Of a DNA stretch of 64,000 nt, positions 43,839 to 53,172 are shown piece by piece; within the stretch, counting starts at the first letter, position 1; the number at the start of each line of letters is the position of its first letter. This DNA comes from an uncultured bacterium (lineage in GTDB: Bacteria > Bacillota > Clostridia > Lachnospirales > Lachnospiraceae). The stretch spans positions 1-64,000 of the forward strand of contig CAMFGH010000002.1 of assembly GCA_945949875.1 (NCBI GenBank), read 5' to 3'. Under the pieces are notes generated by a model. The model did not search any database. It was not told where the DNA came from and saw only the letters and a program-made list of their open reading frames with translations. Made by a program: the position numbers and the translations under genes.

Positions 43839-45584
43839 CTATTTCTGCTTTTCCAAAGTTGCCTTTCCACCTTCGATGCGATATATCATGTCACATTTTT
43901 CAATGGTCTGTAACCTATGGGCAATAATAACCAGTGTCTTACGCCCCTGCAGACTGTTAATGGCATCCATAATAGCCGCTTCTGTATCATTATCCAGTGC
44001 TGAAGTAGCCTCATCCAGGATCAGCACTTCCGGATCATAATAAAGCGCCCTGGCGATACCCAGTCTCTGTCTCTGTCCACCGGAAATACGGATTCCTCGT
44101 TCCCCGATACCGGTATTCAGTCCCTCCGGCAAGCTACGCACAAACTCATCCATCTGGGCTTCTTTCAGTACTTCCCAGATACGGTTCATATCGATTTCAT
44201 CTTCCGGTACACCAAATGCCACATTTTTCAAAATGGTATCATCCAGCATAAAGATAAGCTGTGGAATATAACCCACATTTTTCAGCCAGCTTCTGTACTC
44301 GTCCTTAATATTTACATCATCTGCATAGACTCCACCGGTCTGTACTTCCAGAAGTCCCAGAAGAATATCCACCACTGTAGTTTTTCCGGCACCGGAAGCC
44401 CCTACGATACCTACAGACGCCCCAATTGGAATCTCCATATCTGCATGGTCGAAAATGAGCACATCCGAGTTCGGATAATGGTAGGTCACATCACGCATGG
44501 ATATACTTTTATGAATCGGAAGTTTTTTGTCTGTTTCTTTTGCAAAGCTCATATCCGTATTTTTGCCGGATATCTCGTCCTGCAGATTATCACTGACGCC
44601 CATAAAGAAAGGCTGATAAAATGCAATAGAGGTAAGCTGATTGTTAATACGGTTGGCACAAGGCATGAGACGTATAGCGGCCACGCTAAATGCGGATAAA
44701 ATCGGCATCATCTGGGTAAAATCCCGTCCTGTTGCCACAAGCACCATCATGTAAGAAACCATACCGATGATACAGATGGTCTCGATCAGCAGTCTTGGAA
44801 TGCTGTTGTACAACGTATATTTCTGTACCGCATCTACATAGCCTTTACCGCATTTGATATATTCATCTGTAAAATACTGCTCTTTCCCGGCAATCTTTAC
44901 TTCTTTGATTCCCTGTACTGTCTGGGAAATCCACTTAAATAATCCACTGTAATAATTCTGGTTGTCCTCACCTGCCTTATGCATGATGGGCTTGATCACG
45001 GATTTGATCACCCACAAGGTAGTGATCAAAAGTACTGCAATCATGGCTGTCATCATCCAGTCCGATAACAGAAGCACTGCTAACAGGAAAACAAATACAA
45101 TGGTCTCAGATACCAGCTGTAAAATAGACAGGATCAGCGCGTACATATTATTCACATCTGATGTAATGTTTCTCTGAATCACTGCTGTATCCGCATTTAA
45201 GTAAAACTCATACCCTTTGCGCAGATAGTTTTTCATCATACGCTCCGAAGTACGAAACTGATTGGTATATACAAAACGGTACATAAATTTCTGCTGCCAG
45301 TACAAGTAAATATTTTTCACCACAAAAGTCAGGATCAGTGCTCCCATGATCAGAAGCGCAAACTCTTTCAGACTCTGCATGTGGAGTCCATAATAAAGCT
45401 TGTTTACAATATCATACTTCTCCACCGCATTTTCATCGATGACCACTTCAATAACCGGAATGACAAGCGAAATACTGCACGCTTCCAAAATCGCCCCGAT
45501 GATCATCATCACCACCATCAGGATCATGGTGCTTTTCTGCTTCCTATCTAATAAAACATTCAACTTCTTTAATATTTTTAACAT
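43839..45584 (-). CDS. ABC exporter/flippase with fused ATPase (MsbA/PglK-like)
   Basis: A 581-residue half-transporter: about six helices (20-310) fused to an ATPase. Walker A is GASGAGKTT, signature ISGGQRQRLGIARAL, Walker B VLILDEATSALD, with the H-loop His in VIIAHRL. This form, with long loops between helices, matches lipid-linked oligosaccharide flippases such as PglK. AGAGG lies 6 nt ahead of the ATG and a promoter is visible upstream. It heads the long run of glycan genes, so it may flip the product built by the next genes. Confidence 0.9.
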   Translation of the reverse strand: MLKILKKLNVLLDRKQKSTMILMVVMMIIGAILEACSISLVIPVIEVVIDENAVEKYDIVNKLYYGLHMQSLKEFALLIMGALILTFVVKNIYLYWQQKFMYRFVYTNQFRTSERMMKNYLRKGYEFYLNADTAVIQRNITSDVNNMYALILSILQLVSETIVFVFLLAVLLLSDWMMTAMIAVLLITTLWVIKSVIKPIMHKAGEDNQNYYSGLFKWISQTVQGIKEVKIAGKEQYFTDEYIKCGKGYVDAVQKYTLYNSIPRLLIETICIIGMVSYMMVLVATGRDFTQMMPILSAFSVAAIRLMPCANRINNQLTSIAFYQPFFMGVSDNLQDEISGKNTDMSFAKETDKKLPIHKSISMRDVTYHYPNSDVLIFDHADMEIPIGASVGIVGASGAGKTTVVDILLGLLEVQTGGVYADDVNIKDEYRSWLKNVGYIPQLIFMLDDTILKNVAFGVPEDEIDMNRIWEVLKEAQMDEFVRSLPEGLNTGIGERGIRISGGQRQRLGIARALYYDPEVLILDEATSALDNDTEAAIMDAINSLQGRKTLVIIAHRLQTIEKCDMIYRIEGGKATLEKQK

Positions 45585-45630
45585 TTCTTTCCTCTTGTTT
45601 CGCTATATTTATGTATACCATTTCCAAACA

Positions 45631-45659
45631 CATATAGCGTATTTTATGTGGAATGACAA
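45631..45659 (-). promoter_or_regulatory. Predicted sigma-A promoter of the flippase-led operon
   Basis: Minus strand: -35 TTGTCA (45654-45659), 17-bp spacer, -10 TATATG (45631-45636). The start site would fall near 45624, 40 nt ahead of the flippase ATG. It is a candidate start for the whole 45584-11540 run. Confidence 0.5.
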
Positions 45660-45746
45660 CCACATTCCCTTTATCATCTTTTCCTTGAGTTTACAACTGT
45701 ACTTTCTTCATCAGCTTTATTATACGTACATATGAGTTGTGGCTCG

Positions 45747-45770
45747 TTTTTCTTCAGGTCTGAAGAAAAA
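45747..45770. terminator. Possible bidirectional hairpin after the sialyltransferase-like gene
   Basis: TTTTTCTTCAG (45747-45757) and CTGAAGAAAAA (45760-45770) form an 11-bp perfect stem with a 2-nt gap, 62 bp after the stop at 45832. The T-run is inside the stem, so termination strength is uncertain. Confidence 0.4.
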
Positions 45771-45831
45771 TGCAGCCATCAACTCACATAAATACCATCA
45801 AAAGAAATGCGGTTGTCAACTCTTCTCATCC

Positions 45832-46959
45832 CTACTGCTTGGAAATGGTTTCATCTTCCTTCTCTAAGATTCCAATCCGCTTATTTTGGTTGTGGATCAT
45901 CGGATCTTCATACTTGTCCATAAACTCATCTCCCAATCGGACAAGCTTGTCGGCAAAGGTAATCCCTTTCAAGTCGGTAAACACCGTTACCACAATGTCA
46001 AAGCGAAGTCCTTCAAAGAAATTCAACATTTCCATAGGCATAGTACCATCAAACATGGGATATCCCGGAAATACTTTACTATAATCCAGTTCATCACGGG
46101 GATGAGGTTTGATGAAGATCTGTCCCTGTTTTTCGTAGGTATCCACAATATCACGGAAGATTTTCTCCCGTACATCCAGGGTACAAAGGGGATCTGTCAG
46201 AATCAATATTTTCGGTGTGGTTTTTCCATCTTCCGACACCTGATTGCACTGGTCTATCTTTTCCTTCAGTCCATCCATATCACGGACAAAGGCCTGCAGG
46301 ATGATATCCTTATCCTCCTGTGTCAGCCGGTCCACCAGCTGCTTTCTGGGCAGCTCCCTATATTTTGGACAGGGCATCTGAATCGCCCCAATATCATTGA
46401 CTTCCATATCCAGGCAGTACTTTCCATAACCATTCTGGACAAAAATCAGATTCAATTTATTGGACAAAAATGCCTTCAGGCCGAAATGTCCTCTGTTGTC
46501 ATATCTGGCTGCATCAAAATGAACCAGACAGTTCAGACCATCCTCCAAAGCATGATATCTGATCTTATTCTGGTTTAAATAATATCCGATGGGATCGGAA
46601 TCACAGAAAACATATACCTCACCGTACTGTTTAAAATCTACCGGTACATAAGGTGCTTCCAGCTTTGCATACCGCCTGGTAAATTTGATACGCTGCCACA
46701 TATTGAAAACGATATTCCCTTTATCTACCCGGTATTTGGCCAGCTCCGGAAAAAAATCTTCTCTTTTTTCATCAAAGGGAAGCACTTCCTCAAACAATCC
46801 CGTAGATAAAGCACGTTCTCCGAAATCTTCAAAATGGTTAGACATGCTGCTCAGAAGCAGGGTAGCCTGTCCACGTTTTTCCCGGGGTAGTGCCAGTTCC
46901 TTTAAAAATGCTATATAGGCATGATAATAGGTGTGACATACATAAATTCGATCTTTCAT
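45832..46959 (-). CDS. Sialyltransferase-like glycosyltransferase (GT52/GT38-like), candidate nonulosonic acid transferase
   Basis: A 375-residue soluble GT-B-like protein. The N-terminus IYVCHTYYHAYIAFLKEL matches the GT52-style opening (Cys-His-Thr ... His). Two hallmarks of bacterial sialyltransferases are present: the D/E-D/E-G motif as LEDG (about 139-141) and the HP motif as KPHPRDE (about 286-287). Their order and spacing resemble polysialyl/sialyltransferases that use CMP-donors. With pseF, pseI and pseG nearby, the simplest reading is transfer of a CMP-pseudaminic-type sugar onto the glycan. The ribosome-binding site is weak (AGAGG at long spacing), but a good promoter lies upstream. 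Confidence 0.75.
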   Translation of the reverse strand: MKDRIYVCHTYYHAYIAFLKELALPREKRGQATLLLSSMSNHFEDFGERALSTGLFEEVLPFDEKREDFFPELAKYRVDKGNIVFNMWQRIKFTRRYAKLEAPYVPVDFKQYGEVYVFCDSDPIGYYLNQNKIRYHALEDGLNCLVHFDAARYDNRGHFGLKAFLSNKLNLIFVQNGYGKYCLDMEVNDIGAIQMPCPKYRELPRKQLVDRLTQEDKDIILQAFVRDMDGLKEKIDQCNQVSEDGKTTPKILILTDPLCTLDVREKIFRDIVDTYEKQGQIFIKPHPRDELDYSKVFPGYPMFDGTMPMEMLNFFEGLRFDIVVTVFTDLKGITFADKLVRLGDEFMDKYEDPMIHNQNKRIGILEKEDETISKQ

Positions 46960-47016
46960 TTCAAATGCATGACCTCTGCAATCTATTAATATTTCTTTTT
47001 GAACATAGTTGATTTG

Positions 47017-47045
47017 ATTATATCATTTTTCTAGAACTGTGCAAA
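47017..47045 (-). promoter_or_regulatory. Predicted extended -10 promoter of the sialyltransferase-like gene
   Basis: Minus strand: TGATATAAT (extended -10, hexamer 47017-47022), 17-bp spacer and TTTGCA as -35 (47040-47045). The -35 overlaps the last codons of the CotH gene at 47031. Confidence 0.55.
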
Positions 47046-48755
47046 GTATCCATCTAAATAGTTCAGCCTTTCCCGCACATAATCCTCCAGCATAGTCAGA
47101 TCTGTTTCGTTATCCACCTCCGGCCATTTTTGACTTTCTCTTTCAAAAGCTCCCGACTGTACCAGAACATTCCTATTTTCCTGCATGATCCGGATGATAT
47201 GCTCCTCAGAGAGTATGTCTTTCCGATAGCTTTGCCACTTCCTTTTCAGCAGTTCTGCACTTCCACCTACATTTTGTCTGAAATAATCCTCTAATACAGG
47301 CTCTACATAATTGACACTTGTGTCAGCATTAAATTGCAGATAATTATGTTCCGGATCATAGGCATAGCAATCCCCAAAGGTAAAATTCATATCCCAGGGA
47401 ATGGTAACCATCTTATACCCGGAAACATTTCCGGCCGGTGTGGCAGCTACATAGGTATTTTTCAGATAATTATCATATCCCGCCACTGCCTGTATATAAA
47501 TCAGGTAATCAGCCAGATTATCCGGGTAAGTCATATCTGCATACAATCCCATATCCGGTGCCCAATATTTTGCAGACAAATATATCTTCATGGGTTCCCA
47601 TAAAGGTTCCACGGTTACAAAATCCTCCGGATACCGGATTCGAATGGGATAGCACACTTCGTAGTTCTGCTCAACCGATGCCTGGATATCCTCGGCCGAG
47701 GGCATTTCCCAATCCAGTATTTTATAGAGAACATCCTCGCCCCCCAGTCCCAGCGTATCTTCATTGATGGGAAGCATCATTCCATACAGTCCCAGATACT
47801 CTCCGTCCAGGATCACCTCGCAGTACTCCATCTCTGCTCCGGATTCATCGAATTCATAATCCTGTCCGGCAATCTCCTTCCAAATTTCCAGTGAAGTTTT
47901 ATCCCGTATCTTGGAAACATCACTATACATCGCATTCAGTTTCCATTTTTCACTGCTTTCCATACCAAACAGAGAGGTACTGACACCTTGCTCCTGTTCA
48001 TCCAGCAATTTGAGGGCATAACTTTTCTTGGAAAAGACAGAGGATGTCTGTCCTCTCTCATGATAACAAATTCCTCTTTTTAAGATTTGATAAGGCTTTG
48101 TGGCCTGAAAAATCGTCACATTCCCATAGTATCTGGTTTCCGAATTATACACATAATCATCGATCTCTTCGATGGGATATTCTCTTGGTTCTTCCCGGGA
48201 TGTGGTGATTGCCACAACCGGCAGTCCGGTCAATACCAGTCCCGCCTGCTGATAAGCATCTCCTGTATAAAAGATGACCCGGAATTCATGTCCTTCCCTT
48301 ACTGCATCCTTCAGCTTTTCGATTCTATCCTTTTCCTCCTGGTCCGGCGCATTTACACTCTTTTGCTTTCCATTCGTCTCCCCGGTCAGATACTCATCTT
48401 CGCATATTGCAAATCCCTTCAACTGTCCATAAAAATCAAGGCTGTCGGGAAAATACCAGTCGTTAGAATCATTCATACAAACAGACAAGTAAAATCGATT
48501 CTCTTCTTTTACATAGGGTAATTCATACCCGGAAATAAACAGCCCACCCTGACTATCCTGCAATAAAGTCTGCGAAGCCCTTCTCTGTTCTGCAATCTGT
48601 TCCCACTGCCCTTTTTCTACCGCATAGTCCCACAAATTCTTACTTTTTTCCCCGGAAAGAGCACAGATATACACTGCAGCCAGAAGCATCAGGCTGAAAA
48701 GCAGTACGACACCATATTTATCTTTGCCTTTTTTAATCTGCTGTAAAGTAATCAT
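47031..48755 (-). CDS. CotH-family kinase-like protein, short type, altered metal motif
   Basis: A 574-residue protein with one N-terminal helix (about 16-32). The CotH-like core shows RYYGNVTIFQ, RGQTSSVFSKKSYALKL, SSEKWKLNAMYSDVSKIRDKTSLEIW, and AEMEYCEVILDGEYLGLYG. The late motif reads TIPWDMNFTFGD, where the neighbour has WDLDNTFG, so the second acidic residue of the Asp-x-Asp pair is Asn here. If that position binds the metal, activity may be lost or changed. It overlaps the upstream paralogue by 23 bp, so the pair is probably co-translated. Confidence 0.82.
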   Translation of the reverse strand: MITLQQIKKGKDKYGVVLLFSLMLLAAVYICALSGEKSKNLWDYAVEKGQWEQIAEQRRASQTLLQDSQGGLFISGYELPYVKEENRFYLSVCMNDSNDWYFPDSLDFYGQLKGFAICEDEYLTGETNGKQKSVNAPDQEEKDRIEKLKDAVREGHEFRVIFYTGDAYQQAGLVLTGLPVVAITTSREEPREYPIEEIDDYVYNSETRYYGNVTIFQATKPYQILKRGICYHERGQTSSVFSKKSYALKLLDEQEQGVSTSLFGMESSEKWKLNAMYSDVSKIRDKTSLEIWKEIAGQDYEFDESGAEMEYCEVILDGEYLGLYGMMLPINEDTLGLGGEDVLYKILDWEMPSAEDIQASVEQNYEVCYPIRIRYPEDFVTVEPLWEPMKIYLSAKYWAPDMGLYADMTYPDNLADYLIYIQAVAGYDNYLKNTYVAATPAGNVSGYKMVTIPWDMNFTFGDCYAYDPEHNYLQFNADTSVNYVEPVLEDYFRQNVGGSAELLKRKWQSYRKDILSEEHIIRIMQENRNVLVQSGAFERESQKWPEVDNETDLTMLEDYVRERLNYLDGYFAQF

Positions 48756-50511
48756 CCAGGAACGCCATTCTCTCTTTCTGATATTCCATTATTTTTGTCA
48801 GATCACTGGTATGACCAAATTCAGGCCACTTTTCTTCATCTCGTGCAAATGCACCGGATGATACCAGGTAATCCATATTATCCTGCATGATGCCAAATAT
48901 ATGTTCATCACTCAGGATATTCTGTCTATAGTTTTCCCACTTTTCAATCAGTCTGTCTTTTTCGCCATGTTCATTATTAATAAATAGCTGTCTGGTCACA
49001 CCTTCTGTATAGATAACCGAGGTATCCGGATTAAATTTTGTTTTCCCGATATCCATATTGTTATCAAAAATATTCCCAAAAGTATTATCCAAATCCCAGG
49101 GCAGTGTGATCATCTTATAGCTACCATCTTCCTGCTGATCCGCCACCATATAGGTGTTTTTTCGAGCATTATCAGAAGCGGTTACCGTCTCCAAAAAGAT
49201 GGTAAAGTCAATCAAATTATCCAGTTCAACAGACTCATAATAATCCGGAAAACTGGTGTGCCACAGGGAAACATCCAGGTAATGCTTCATCGGCTCCCAG
49301 GCCTGTTCCACGGATATTTCATCCAAATCCGGATACCGCATTCGGATGGGATAGCAAACCGGATATTCCTGCTCAACAGAAGCCTCAATCTCATCTTTCG
49401 CAGGCATCTCTGCCTGAATGATCTTATACAGGATATCCTCATCCTCCAGGCCCAGCGATGTTTCATCAAAGGTCTTAATCAGAAGATACAGTCCCCTGTA
49501 TTCTCCATCCATAATCAGTTCGCAATACTCGGCCGCCGATGTATATTCCCGGAAGCCTTCCGCTGTTTCTGCCATTTCTGCCCAAAGCTGCCAGGCTGTC
49601 TTTTCCCGAATCTTATACTGATCTGCCGGAATAGACAGCAGTTTCCATTTCGAGCTAAAGCCCAGCTGGAAAAGAGATTCTGTGACTTTCTTTTCGTCTT
49701 CGTCGATCAGTTTCAGTGCATATCCCTTTTTGTCAAAGCCTGCAGAAGTAGCTCCTCTGCCATGATAACAGACCTGATGCTGCAGGATCCGGTAATTTTT
49801 CTCCGGTATCTTTTCCTGAATCTTCTCCTGTATCTTCGCCCCCAGTTTTCCCGATAGGGCAGCTGCCGTAGAATTTCTCATTTCCGGCGCAGTATAAGTA
49901 CCTGAACTGCCATCTGCATTATATATAGTGATATTTCCATAATATCTGGTATCAGAGTTGAACACAAAATTATCGATATCATCTTCGGTATAATCCGGCT
50001 CTCTGGAGTACTTTGTATCAATGGAAACAATGGGCATTCCTGTTGCCACCAGATTGGTCAAAGCATATTCCTCACCCTTTTTCAAAAGGGCCCGGAAAAC
50101 ATGCCCCTCTTCTATAGCGCTTTTCTTATCCCCTAAATATTCATCTTCCAGGAGATAAAGCTTTACTTTATCGGAATTGGTGGTAAGAATACCTTCCCAG
50201 CCATCCACATCTATATTTTGTGATACATAATACCGATTTCTGGACACGTCATGGGGCAGCATCACACCATTTAACATCAAATCCACCTGGTGGGTATTGA
50301 TCATGGAAGAATTTCCCGTACATTCCTTCATGATCTCCTGTTCTTCCTCTTCTGAAATAATATTCACTTCCCATGCGATTGCCAGCTCCTGCGCATGAAA
50401 ATTCACTCTGATCACAAGAAACAGCAAAAATGTCACCGCAATGACTCTTCCATATTTCAGGTGCAGATACCATCTTCGCATCTTTATCTGCCTAAACTTT
50501 TCCTTGTCCAT
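48733..50511 (-). CDS. CotH-family kinase-like protein, short type
   Basis: A 592-residue paralogue of the next gene. N-terminal basic region and helix (about 20-36), then an outside CotH-like core with RYYGNITIYN, HGRGATSAGFDKKGYALKL, FSSKWKLLSIPADQYKIREKTAW and ELIMDGEYRGLYLL. The metal-site motif TLPWDLDNTFGN is canonical. The predicted role is protein or glycan phosphorylation outside the membrane, from the family. GGGG lies 4 nt before the ATG; a second Met (residue 11) is an alternative. It diverges from the long CotH gene at 50588. Confidence 0.84.
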   Translation of the reverse strand: MDKEKFRQIKMRRWYLHLKYGRVIAVTFLLFLVIRVNFHAQELAIAWEVNIISEEEEQEIMKECTGNSSMINTHQVDLMLNGVMLPHDVSRNRYYVSQNIDVDGWEGILTTNSDKVKLYLLEDEYLGDKKSAIEEGHVFRALLKKGEEYALTNLVATGMPIVSIDTKYSREPDYTEDDIDNFVFNSDTRYYGNITIYNADGSSGTYTAPEMRNSTAAALSGKLGAKIQEKIQEKIPEKNYRILQHQVCYHGRGATSAGFDKKGYALKLIDEDEKKVTESLFQLGFSSKWKLLSIPADQYKIREKTAWQLWAEMAETAEGFREYTSAAEYCELIMDGEYRGLYLLIKTFDETSLGLEDEDILYKIIQAEMPAKDEIEASVEQEYPVCYPIRMRYPDLDEISVEQAWEPMKHYLDVSLWHTSFPDYYESVELDNLIDFTIFLETVTASDNARKNTYMVADQQEDGSYKMITLPWDLDNTFGNIFDNNMDIGKTKFNPDTSVIYTEGVTRQLFINNEHGEKDRLIEKWENYRQNILSDEHIFGIMQDNMDYLVSSGAFARDEEKWPEFGHTSDLTKIMEYQKERMAFLDDYFTAD

Positions 50512-50572
50512 TTACCCCAAAATTCCTCACCAAATGTTTTTTCATTTTTCATACAAAATATGTTCCATATGG

Positions 50573-50580
50573 ATTATAAT
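50573..50580. promoter_or_regulatory. Palindromic -10 element between divergent CotH genes
   Basis: ATTATAAT reads TATAAT on both strands inside the 76-bp gap. On the plus strand the hexamer (50575-50580) ends 7 nt before the ATG at 50588, where transcription would begin. -35 matches are weak on both sides. Confidence 0.4.
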
Positions 50581-50587
50581 GTACAGT

Positions 50588-53074
50588 ATGAGTAAAAAAG
50601 CAATTTCACCAAAATGGAAATCCTTAATTTTATACTGCATATGTTTTGTGTTCTCCGCAGGACTTCTACTTTACGCCGGTCTCACGTTTTTGTCTTCCGG
50701 TAATCTGTCTTTCGGGAATTCTGCCGCGGACACTTCAGAATATGGTTATACCATCAGCCATGATAGCGGTTTTTACAAGCGTACCATTCATGTAAAAATC
50801 CGTTCTCTTGCAGAAGGTGACATATATTATACCACAGATGGCTCCGAACCTTCCAGTAGCTCTTCTTCATCTGTAAAATATGAAAAGCCCATCACCTTTT
50901 CCTCTTCCGGTACGGAATCCTGCCATGTATTAAAGTTCCGCTTATATCCGGCAGCGGGACAGCCTTCTCAGGTCTTTGAGTATACTTATTTTGTGGGATA
51001 TTTTGTAGACGATCGTTATTCTACCTATGTGGTCAGTATCTCCGGTGACCCGGATGGTCTGTTCGGCTATGAAAATGGTATTTTTGTTCCGGGGAAACTC
51101 CGGGATGACTATCTGGCCAGGCATCCTGAGATTACGGAAGCTTACAATCTGGACCCCGCCAACTACAATCTGAGTGGTCCGGAATCGGAACGGGAAGTCC
51201 ATATGAAAATGTTTGATCAAAATGGCAATCTTATGCTTTCCCAAAGCTGCGGACTTCGGATTTTCGGAAACTTTTCCAGAGGGAAGGAACAGAAATCCTT
51301 CCAGCTGTTTTCCAGAAACCGTTATGATCAGTATGGCAAGTTTGATTTAAGTCTGTTTCCTGCTCTGACTAATGATGTGGATGGCACTATGCTGGGGAAA
51401 GATAACCGTCTGGTTTTCCGAAACAGCGGGAATGATTTTGGCCAGGCTTTCATACGGGATACTTTGATTCAGGAACTGGCCGGGAAGCAGGGCTTTCCCA
51501 TGTCTACGCCATATGTCCCTGCATCCGTTTATATCAATGGAGAATATTATGGTTTTTACTGGGTAAAAGAACCCTTCAATAATGGCCAGATGGAAGAATT
51601 ATATGGGGATTACAACGGAACCTTTGAACGGGTCTCCATCAACGAATTCTACAAAACAGCAGAAGATCCTTCTGAACTGCTGGCAGAGGAATATCAGGAA
51701 TTTTATGACCGTTTTGCAGAAGCGGATATGACCGATGATGCTGTTTTTGAGCAGCTGCAAAACTACATGGACCTGGATAATTATATTACCTATTATGCCA
51801 TGGAACTGTATATTGCCAACAAAGACTGGCCTTACAACAATGTCCGTGCCTACCGCTATGTGGCGGAAGATGATGTTTATACACCGGGTACGGTTTTTGA
51901 CGGTAAATACCGCTATTTATTCTTTGATACCGATTATGGTTTTGGACTCAGCGATGACGTGCCCGGATTTTCGGTAGAGGAAGACAACATCAGCGTTTTA
52001 TTAAACAATGTCCAGTCCCCTCTGTTCTGCAACCTGATGGCACGCCGGGACTGTCGCGAAAAATTTGTAACCGCCATGTGTGATCTGATGAATTACGGAT
52101 TTTCTCCGGCCAGCGTGGAGGCTTCCCTTACCAATCTTGCCAAGCAGCGCGATACGGAATTGTCTTACTATGTGGACCGCCTTCTGTCCGACCATCTGAC
52201 TATGGAAGAGGTACAGGCTGCAACCGGTGAGATACTGGCCTTTTCCCAGAACAGACCCACCTATATGCATAGCTTTCTGCAAAATGACTATGCCATGTTT
52301 TATCCCTATACTTTGCAGGTCAATGCACCGGAGGATGTGCAGATCTCTGTAAATGGTATTGAGGATGTACAACAATCTGTTCAGAAAGATGAGAATGCAC
52401 AGGCATCCACAAATGGAAGCACAGATGCCGGCTATGCGTTTCAGGGAAATTACTATGCAGATTGTTCCCTGACTTTAAAGGCTGTTGTCAATGAAGGCCA
52501 CACCTTCTCCCATTGGCAGATTGGCGGCCGGATTTATGAGGAACCGGAAATCACCCTGTCCTCTGAAGAAATCAAAGAGCTCCTCTGCCAGGTGGCAGAA
52601 AATAACCTCTCCGAAATTCCCACAGGAGAAAACGGGGAGTCTGTGCTGACTTGTCTGGGCACCCTGCCGGTTACCATGGTAGAAACCGATAATACCGATT
52701 ATCATGTACCTACCCTTGTTCAGCTTCATGTAAAAGGGGATCTGGATACCGTGGAACTATGCAACCTTTCTGACCATGAAATATCTCTGACGGGACTTTA
52801 TCTCAGCGATCAGGGCGAGGAACTGAAAAGCACCGGCATGCCACGGAAAAAACTGGCTCCCGGTGAAACCATTACCATGTACGGTTCCAACAATGTGCTG
52901 GGGCATTCCAGTGGTGCCAGGCTGAATTTCAGCCTGCGCAAAGAAGAAACCTTATATTTATCCGATGAAAATGGCACCATCCTGGAATCCATAAAGATCC
53001 CGGATATGACCAGAGAGGATACTTTTTATACCAAGAATCTTTATACAGGAAAATGGAAAGAAACTTTAGAATAA
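50588..53074 (+). CDS. CotH-family kinase-like surface protein, long type
   Basis: An 828-residue protein with the same domain order as 32280-34703: helix (about 13-32), chitobiase-C-like segment with YYTTDGSEPS, CotH-like core (SISGDPDGLFG, GNFSRGKEQKSFQLF, RNSGNDFGQAFIRDTL, FFDTDYGFGL), and a C-terminal lamin-tail-like part (VELCNLSDHEISLTGLYL). The metal-site motif is fuller than in that paralogue (DTDYGFG versus DTDVSMS). The start is the ATG at 50588; a long upstream extension to 50441 lies antisense to the divergent gene and is rejected. No ribosome-binding site is visible, so it may be leaderless. It is co-oriented with pseC. Confidence 0.85.
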   Translation: MSKKAISPKWKSLILYCICFVFSAGLLLYAGLTFLSSGNLSFGNSAADTSEYGYTISHDSGFYKRTIHVKIRSLAEGDIYYTTDGSEPSSSSSSSVKYEKPITFSSSGTESCHVLKFRLYPAAGQPSQVFEYTYFVGYFVDDRYSTYVVSISGDPDGLFGYENGIFVPGKLRDDYLARHPEITEAYNLDPANYNLSGPESEREVHMKMFDQNGNLMLSQSCGLRIFGNFSRGKEQKSFQLFSRNRYDQYGKFDLSLFPALTNDVDGTMLGKDNRLVFRNSGNDFGQAFIRDTLIQELAGKQGFPMSTPYVPASVYINGEYYGFYWVKEPFNNGQMEELYGDYNGTFERVSINEFYKTAEDPSELLAEEYQEFYDRFAEADMTDDAVFEQLQNYMDLDNYITYYAMELYIANKDWPYNNVRAYRYVAEDDVYTPGTVFDGKYRYLFFDTDYGFGLSDDVPGFSVEEDNISVLLNNVQSPLFCNLMARRDCREKFVTAMCDLMNYGFSPASVEASLTNLAKQRDTELSYYVDRLLSDHLTMEEVQAATGEILAFSQNRPTYMHSFLQNDYAMFYPYTLQVNAPEDVQISVNGIEDVQQSVQKDENAQASTNGSTDAGYAFQGNYYADCSLTLKAVVNEGHTFSHWQIGGRIYEEPEITLSSEEIKELLCQVAENNLSEIPTGENGESVLTCLGTLPVTMVETDNTDYHVPTLVQLHVKGDLDTVELCNLSDHEISLTGLYLSDQGEELKSTGMPRKKLAPGETITMYGSNNVLGHSSGARLNFSLRKEETLYLSDENGTILESIKIPDMTREDTFYTKNLYTGKWKETLE

Positions 53075-53130
53075 AAGAACGCATCATACAGCGAAAGAAC
53101 ATTTCATACCATCAATAAACGCATCATACT
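53074..53130. repeat. Three degenerate repeats after the CotH stop
   Basis: AAAGAACGCATCATAC (53074-53089), GAAAGAACATTTCATACC (53093-53110) and ATAAACGCATCATACT (53115-53130) are related, the first overlapping the last base of the stop codon. Confidence 0.5.
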
Positions 53131-53172
53131 ATTGAAGTTGTATCAAAAGATACTATGTAAGGAGGATAAACA

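Noticed and set aside
50441-50587. N-terminal extension of the plus-strand CotH gene
   Set aside because: The 49 extra codons are antisense to the start of the divergent CotH gene, and the signal-anchor helix is placed properly from 50588.
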